The notes under the pieces were generated by a model, which was not told where the DNA came from, did no database searches, and saw only the letters and a list, made by a program, of their open reading frames with translations. 9,550 nt of DNA from an uncultured Clostridium sp. (GTDB lineage: Bacteria > Bacillota > Clostridia > TANB77 > CAG-508). The position numbers and the translations under genes were made by a program. Shown here one piece after another: positions 7,191 through 9,550 of the stretch. The DNA is taken from positions 1 through 9,550 of the forward strand of contig CABUKD010000046.1 of the NCBI GenBank assembly GCA_902492105.1, in the 5' to 3' direction. Each line of letters begins with the position of its first letter. The stretch's first letter is position 1.

Positions 7191-8225
7191 TTATTTTAAA
7201 AATTGTTTAAATGCTGTTGGTAAAGCATATTTTTCTTCTAACTCTTTTTTAGATACCCATAAATATGGTAAATTACATTTTTCTATGTCTATTTGATAGC
7301 CATACATTTGCCATTCCAAATGAGTAAAAATATGTTTAAATTCTCCTAGAAATCTTATTTTTTGTATACAACATTTCTCCTTTTGTACGAATTGTATTAC
7401 TTCTCTTGCAGAAAGTTTTCCTTCTATGTTCGGTAATTCATACATTCCACTAAGTACACCTTTTTTCATTCGTTTTTGTATTGCTATTTTTTCGAAAGAA
7501 TCCATAAGAAGAAGGACTGTTTTTTGTTCTATTTTACGTTTTACTTTTTTTACCCTTACTGGTATTTCATTTGTTAAATTATTTTGATATGCTATACAAA
7601 ATTGTTGTAAAGGACATTTTAGACAATTAGGTTCTCCATTTGGAATACAAATTAATTCACCTAGTTCCATGAGTGCCTCATTAAAATTGCCTGCTTGATT
7701 TGGCATATATTTAGTTAATAACTTAGTGACCTCTTTCTTAGTTTCTAGAAGTAAAATATCTTGCTTCTTTCCTAGTACTCTGGAAATAACACGAAGGACA
7801 TTTCCATCTACCGCAGGTACTTTTTCATTAAAACTAATAGACGCTATAGCACCTGCTGTATATTCTCCTATTCCTGGCAAAGTAATTAATTCTTGATAGG
7901 TATTAGGCATTTTTCCTTCATATTTTTCTTCTATTAACTTAGCAGCCTTTTGTAAGTTTTTGGCTCTATTATAATATCCTAAACCTTCCCATAACTTTAA
8001 CAGTTTTTCTTCTTCTATGTTGGCTAAATCATGTATGGTAGGTAATTCTTGCATAAAACGAGCATAGTAACTTTTTACTGTCTCAATTCTGGTTTGTTGC
8101 AGCATAATTTCAGAAATCCAAATTTCATATGGATTTTTGTTTTTTCTCCAAGGTAAGTTACGCTTATGAGTATTGTACCATTCTAGTAAAGGTTGTATCA
8201 TTTGTTGTAAGTTTTCTTCTTTCAT
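7191..8225 (-). CDS. mutY: Adenine DNA glycosylase MutY
   Basis: A 344-aa base-excision repair glycosylase that removes adenine mispaired with 8-oxoguanine or guanine. All family marks are present: LPWR (24-27), the catalytic glutamate E39 in SEIMLQQT, the helix-hairpin-helix LPGIGEYTAGAI (116-127), the HhH-GPD aspartate D140 in VPAVDGNVLRV, and the [4Fe-4S] cysteines C193, C201, C204 and C210. The first cysteine spacing is seven residues rather than the six of E. coli, a variant I recall from clostridial MutY. The C-terminal third is the NUDIX-like domain that reads 8-oxoguanine, with GVLSGMYELPNIEG and FKHIFTHLEWQMYGY. Length is normal for the family. The ATG at 8225 has AGAGGG (8231-8236) five bases upstream. 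It is a housekeeping gene, convergent with the defence cassette, with higher G+C than the cassette (22 of 60 at 7621-7680). Confidence 0.98.
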   Translation of the reverse strand: MKEENLQQMIQPLLEWYNTHKRNLPWRKNKNPYEIWISEIMLQQTRIETVKSYYARFMQELPTIHDLANIEEEKLLKLWEGLGYYNRAKNLQKAAKLIEEKYEGKMPNTYQELITLPGIGEYTAGAIASISFNEKVPAVDGNVLRVISRVLGKKQDILLLETKKEVTKLLTKYMPNQAGNFNEALMELGELICIPNGEPNCLKCPLQQFCIAYQNNLTNEIPVRVKKVKRKIEQKTVLLLMDSFEKIAIQKRMKKGVLSGMYELPNIEGKLSAREVIQFVQKEKCCIQKIRFLGEFKHIFTHLEWQMYGYQIDIEKCNLPYLWVSKKELEEKYALPTAFKQFLK

Positions 8226-8236
8226 TTTTTCCCTCT

Positions 8237-8320
8237 ATTTTCTTTGTTTTTCTATTTATCTATTTCTTTATTTTTTTATCTCTTATGTTCTTCTTCCTTT
8301 TTCAAATTTTTCTATGTTTC
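8237..8320 (-). other. Purine-rich, nearly cytosine-free 5' leader of mutY
   Basis: Between the predicted mutY transcription start (near 8316) and its ribosome site, the - strand consists almost only of A, G and T with very few C; the + strand reads as T/C/A repeats of the TATTTATC kind. It gives a transcript leader of about 90 bases that would be largely unstructured. No riboswitch-like fold or leader peptide is seen. Confidence 0.5.
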
Positions 8321-8323
8321 TAT

Positions 8324-8352
8324 ATTATAAATATTGGTAATAATATTGTCTA
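8324..8352 (-). promoter_or_regulatory. Promoter of mutY
   Basis: On the - strand: -35 TAGACA (8347-8352, one change from TTGACA), a 17-base spacer and a perfect -10 TATAAT (8324-8329). Confidence 0.75.
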
Positions 8353-8402
8353 TCTATTTAATGTAATCTTTTGTACTATCTCTTTAGATTTTTTTATGAT
8401 AT

Positions 8403-8442
8403 AAAAGAAACCAGTTTTCTCATTATTTTTGAGAACTGGTTT
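8403..8442 (-). terminator. Terminator of tRNA-Ser
   Basis: A stem of AAACCAGTT (8408-8416) with AACTGGTTT (8434-8442), continued by CTCA (8419-8422) with TGAG (8430-8433) after a 2-base bulge. On the - strand it is followed by TTTCTTTT, 33 bases after the tRNA 3' end. Confidence 0.72.
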
Positions 8443-8474
8443 AGTTTGATATTCTTTTAAAAATTAGTTTATTT

Positions 8475-8566
8475 TGGCGGAGTGAGTGGGATTCGAACCC
8501 ACGGCCCCCGAAACGAGGGTACTGCAGTTCCAGTGCAGCTCGTTATGACCACTTCGATATCACTCC
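8475..8566 (-). tRNA. tRNA-Ser (anticodon GGA)
   Basis: A 92-nt class II tRNA that delivers serine at UCC/UCU codons. It has a 7-bp acceptor stem (GGAGTGA with TCACTCC), a short D stem TCG/CGA, and an anticodon stem CTGCA/TGCAG with loop CTGGAAC (anticodon at 8529-8531). A 6-bp variable arm CCCTCG-TTT-CGGGGG is diagnostic for a long-arm tRNA. The T arm is GTGGG-TTCGAAT-CCCAC, with discriminator G and encoded CCA. It has its own promoter and terminator. Confidence 0.98.
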
Positions 8567-8585
8567 ATTAATTCTACACTTTATT

Positions 8586-8614
8586 ATTATACACTATTAA
8601 ACGAGTAAAATCAA
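8586..8614 (-). promoter_or_regulatory. Promoter of tRNA-Ser
   Basis: On the - strand: -35 TTGATT (8609-8614), a 17-base spacer and -10 TATAAT (8586-8591). The predicted start is about 12 bases before the tRNA 5' end. Confidence 0.75.
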
Positions 8615-8697
8615 TTCTTTTTAGCAGAATTCGGGTGTTTTTTATAGTTTCTTACTAAATCCATAAAATCCATATCGTTTAATTTTAAATTTTAATG

Positions 8698-9078
8698 TTA
8701 AATATTTTTATAACCACTTTTGCTATGTATTTCCTTATGACAGTTAGAACAAACTAATATACATTTTAAAGCTTCCTGCTTATATTCTTTCCATGACATT
8801 GTATTTCCAGAGCCTAATTTAAACTCTTTAATTTCAGGATTCTCATGATGGAATTCTAATGCATCTACACATTTATCATAGCCACATATAGAACATTTTC
8901 CGCCTAATAATTTTATTGCTTGTAATTTCATACTTCTTCGTAATATTGTCTTTTGATGCTTTCTTGTAGTATAAACATTCCTTGTAGATTCTCCACTACA
9001 TTCATAACAATAAATTCTAGTAGACGATTTAGTTTCAAATTTGTTATTACATATCTCACATACTTTGATCATTTCCAA
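8698..9078 (-). CDS. Small HNH endonuclease-family protein
   Basis: A 126-aa protein with two zinc-binding parts. The N-terminal ribbon has two CxxC pairs (CEIC near residue 8 and CYEC near 24), then a basic linker. The HNH domain follows: GGKCSICGYDKC (first CxxC), EFHHENP as the metal/catalytic histidine segment, and CILVCSNCHKEIH (second CxxC plus the HxxxH-like end). HNH proteins of this size cut or nick DNA in phages, prophage remnants and homing elements. The target here is unknown, and no phage gene lies beside it. The frame begins at TTG (9076-9078) directly after an in-frame TGA, with GGAAATGA just upstream; the alternative ATG is two codons later (9070-9072). A TATAAT at 9097-9102 on the - strand has only a weak -35. 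It sits between two tRNA genes with similar G+C to mutY. Confidence 0.83.
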   Translation of the reverse strand: MEMIKVCEICNNKFETKSSTRIYCYECSGESTRNVYTTRKHQKTILRRSMKLQAIKLLGGKCSICGYDKCVDALEFHHENPEIKEFKLGSGNTMSWKEYKQEALKCILVCSNCHKEIHSKSGYKNI

Positions 9079-9133
9079 TCATTTCCATTATTAATAATTA
9101 TACAATACTAATACTAAAATTACTAGCGAACAC

Positions 9134-9179
9134 ACAAAAAAATAACAGATAATTTCTTATCTGCTATTTTTTATGGCTC
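9134..9179 (-). repeat. Inverted copy B of the tRNA tail/terminator module
   Basis: This is the 3' end of tRNA-Asn plus its terminator. It is the counterpart of 7132-7179 in opposite orientation, with 44 of 46 aligned positions identical by eye and one 2-base indel. Confidence 0.8.
9136..9172 (-). terminator. Terminator of tRNA-Asn
   Basis: A 16-bp stem (9137-9152 with 9157-9172) with a 4-base loop. In the - strand RNA the only irregular pair is a G-U wobble, and U7 follows (9142-9136). It starts one base after the encoded CCA and separates the tRNA from the HNH gene. Confidence 0.85.
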
Positions 9180-9249
9180 TCCGTGTTGGACTCGAACCAA
9201 CGACCTATCGATTAACAGTCGAGCGCTCTACCGACTGAGCTAACGGAGA
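9174..9249 (-). tRNA. tRNA-Asn (anticodon GUU)
   Basis: A 76-nt class I tRNA for asparagine codons AAC/AAU. Acceptor stem TCTCCGT/ACGGAGA, D arm GCTC-AGTCGGTA-GAGC, anticodon loop CTGTTAA with anticodon at 9214-9216, T arm GTTGG-TTCGAGT-CCAAC, discriminator G, encoded CCA. The anticodon stem has a C-U mismatch at positions 27-43; all other stems pair. Confidence 0.98.
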
Positions 9250-9267
9250 ATTTTTAAAACTGATATT

Positions 9268-9296
9268 ATTATAGTACTCATTATAAACAACTGCAA
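9268..9296 (-). promoter_or_regulatory. Promoter of tRNA-Asn
   Basis: On the - strand: -35 TTGCAG (9291-9296), a 17-base spacer and -10 TATAAT (9268-9273). Initiation would lie about 12 bases before the mature 5' end, the same geometry as the tRNA-Ser promoter. Confidence 0.68.
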
Positions 9297-9399
9297 GAGT
9301 TTTTATACAATTTTTTTAAAATTTTTTAAATCGAGAAGTGAAAAAGTAAAAGCAAGTCTCAAATATATAAATAGAAATTAGTCCTACACAGACATTTAA

Positions 9400-9428
9400 T
9401 GTACAACTTAATGCAATTTTGGTATAAT
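9400..9428 (+). promoter_or_regulatory. Extended -10 promoter for a rightward transcript
   Basis: TGGTATAAT gives an extended -10 (TATAAT at 9423-9428), with TGTACA at 9400-9405 as the -35 at 17 bases. It points to a gene beyond the right edge, divergent from tRNA-Asn. Bases 9297-9399 hold no gene or clear signal that I can see. Confidence 0.65.
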
Positions 9429-9468
9429 GTATTATGTAAATGTTTTTGGTGGAAATGGAGTAATAGAT

Positions 9469-9513
9469 ATGATTGAAAAAAACAAACAACTCACTCGGGA
9501 ATTTGACAGTTAA
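9469..9513 (+). CDS. Possible 14-residue leader peptide
   Basis: ATG at 9469 follows GGAG (9457-9460) by 8 bases and lies about 35 bases after the predicted transcription start. It encodes MIEKNKQLTREFDS and ends at TAA. A hairpin (9532-9539 with 9543-9550) follows at the window edge. It could be a leader peptide, a chance frame, or the broken start of a larger gene. No run of one codon suggests amino-acid attenuation. Confidence 0.3.
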   Translation: MIEKNKQLTREFDS

Positions 9514-9550
9514 TTAAATACAAAATCGATATAAGCATTGAAAGTGCTTA

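Noticed and set aside
8129..8404. Open frame on the + strand encoding a very hydrophobic Phe/Leu-rich peptide
   Set aside because: It is antisense to the mutY start and its purine-rich leader; the apparent membrane protein is a product of the T-rich strand, with no ribosome site.
8611..8673. A 20-codon frame on the - strand between the HNH gene and tRNA-Ser
   Set aside because: There is no ribosome site before its ATG at 8673, its stop overlaps the tRNA-Ser -35 element, and it is too short to judge.
1..9550. CRISPR array
   Set aside because: No regularly spaced direct repeats of 23-40 bases were seen anywhere in the window.

Overview
The window looks like a chromosomal segment of a very AT-rich Firmicute, probably a clostridial relative. 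The grounds are low G+C throughout, consensus SigA-type promoters (TATAAT with 17-base spacers), purine-rich Shine-Dalgarno sites, tRNA genes with encoded CCA, a clostridia-type MutY, and the tail of a TnpV-like protein of clostridial mobile elements. The standard genetic code is used (TGG for Trp). The species cannot be named from sequence alone.

Left part (1-7017, all + strand) is accessory. It opens with the 3' end of a tnpV-like gene and a hairpin. A three-gene defence cassette follows: a 664-aa AlwI-like type II restriction endonuclease (359-2353), a 653-aa double-domain adenine-N6 methyltransferase of the M.FokI layout (2432-4393), and an 867-aa AAA_13 ATPase with a CxxC zinc hook resembling RloC/PrrC anticodon nucleases (4414-7017). 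The nuclease gene has its own promoter. Its terminator hairpin overlaps a second consensus promoter that drives the methyltransferase and the ATPase together, so protection can be made independently of restriction. A plausible reading is an asymmetric-site (type IIS-like) restriction-modification system carrying a second-line ATPase that may act when restriction fails. The effector activity of the ATPase is not proven by the sequence.

The junction (7018-7190) is a structured intergenic stretch. It holds an imperfect inverted repeat, a second hairpin, and a bidirectional terminator. Together with the GAGCCAT in front of it, this terminator is an almost exact inverted copy of the 3' tail of the tRNA-Asn gene 2 kb away. 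It may be the scar of integration at a tRNA 3' end.

The right part (7191-9249, all - strand) is ordinary chromosome with visibly higher G+C: mutY, tRNA-Ser(GGA), a small HNH nuclease gene, and tRNA-Asn(GUU), with clear promoters and hairpin terminators. The last 300 bases hold the tRNA-Asn promoter and a divergent + strand promoter, followed by a 14-codon reading frame and a hairpin at the window edge. The gene they serve lies outside.
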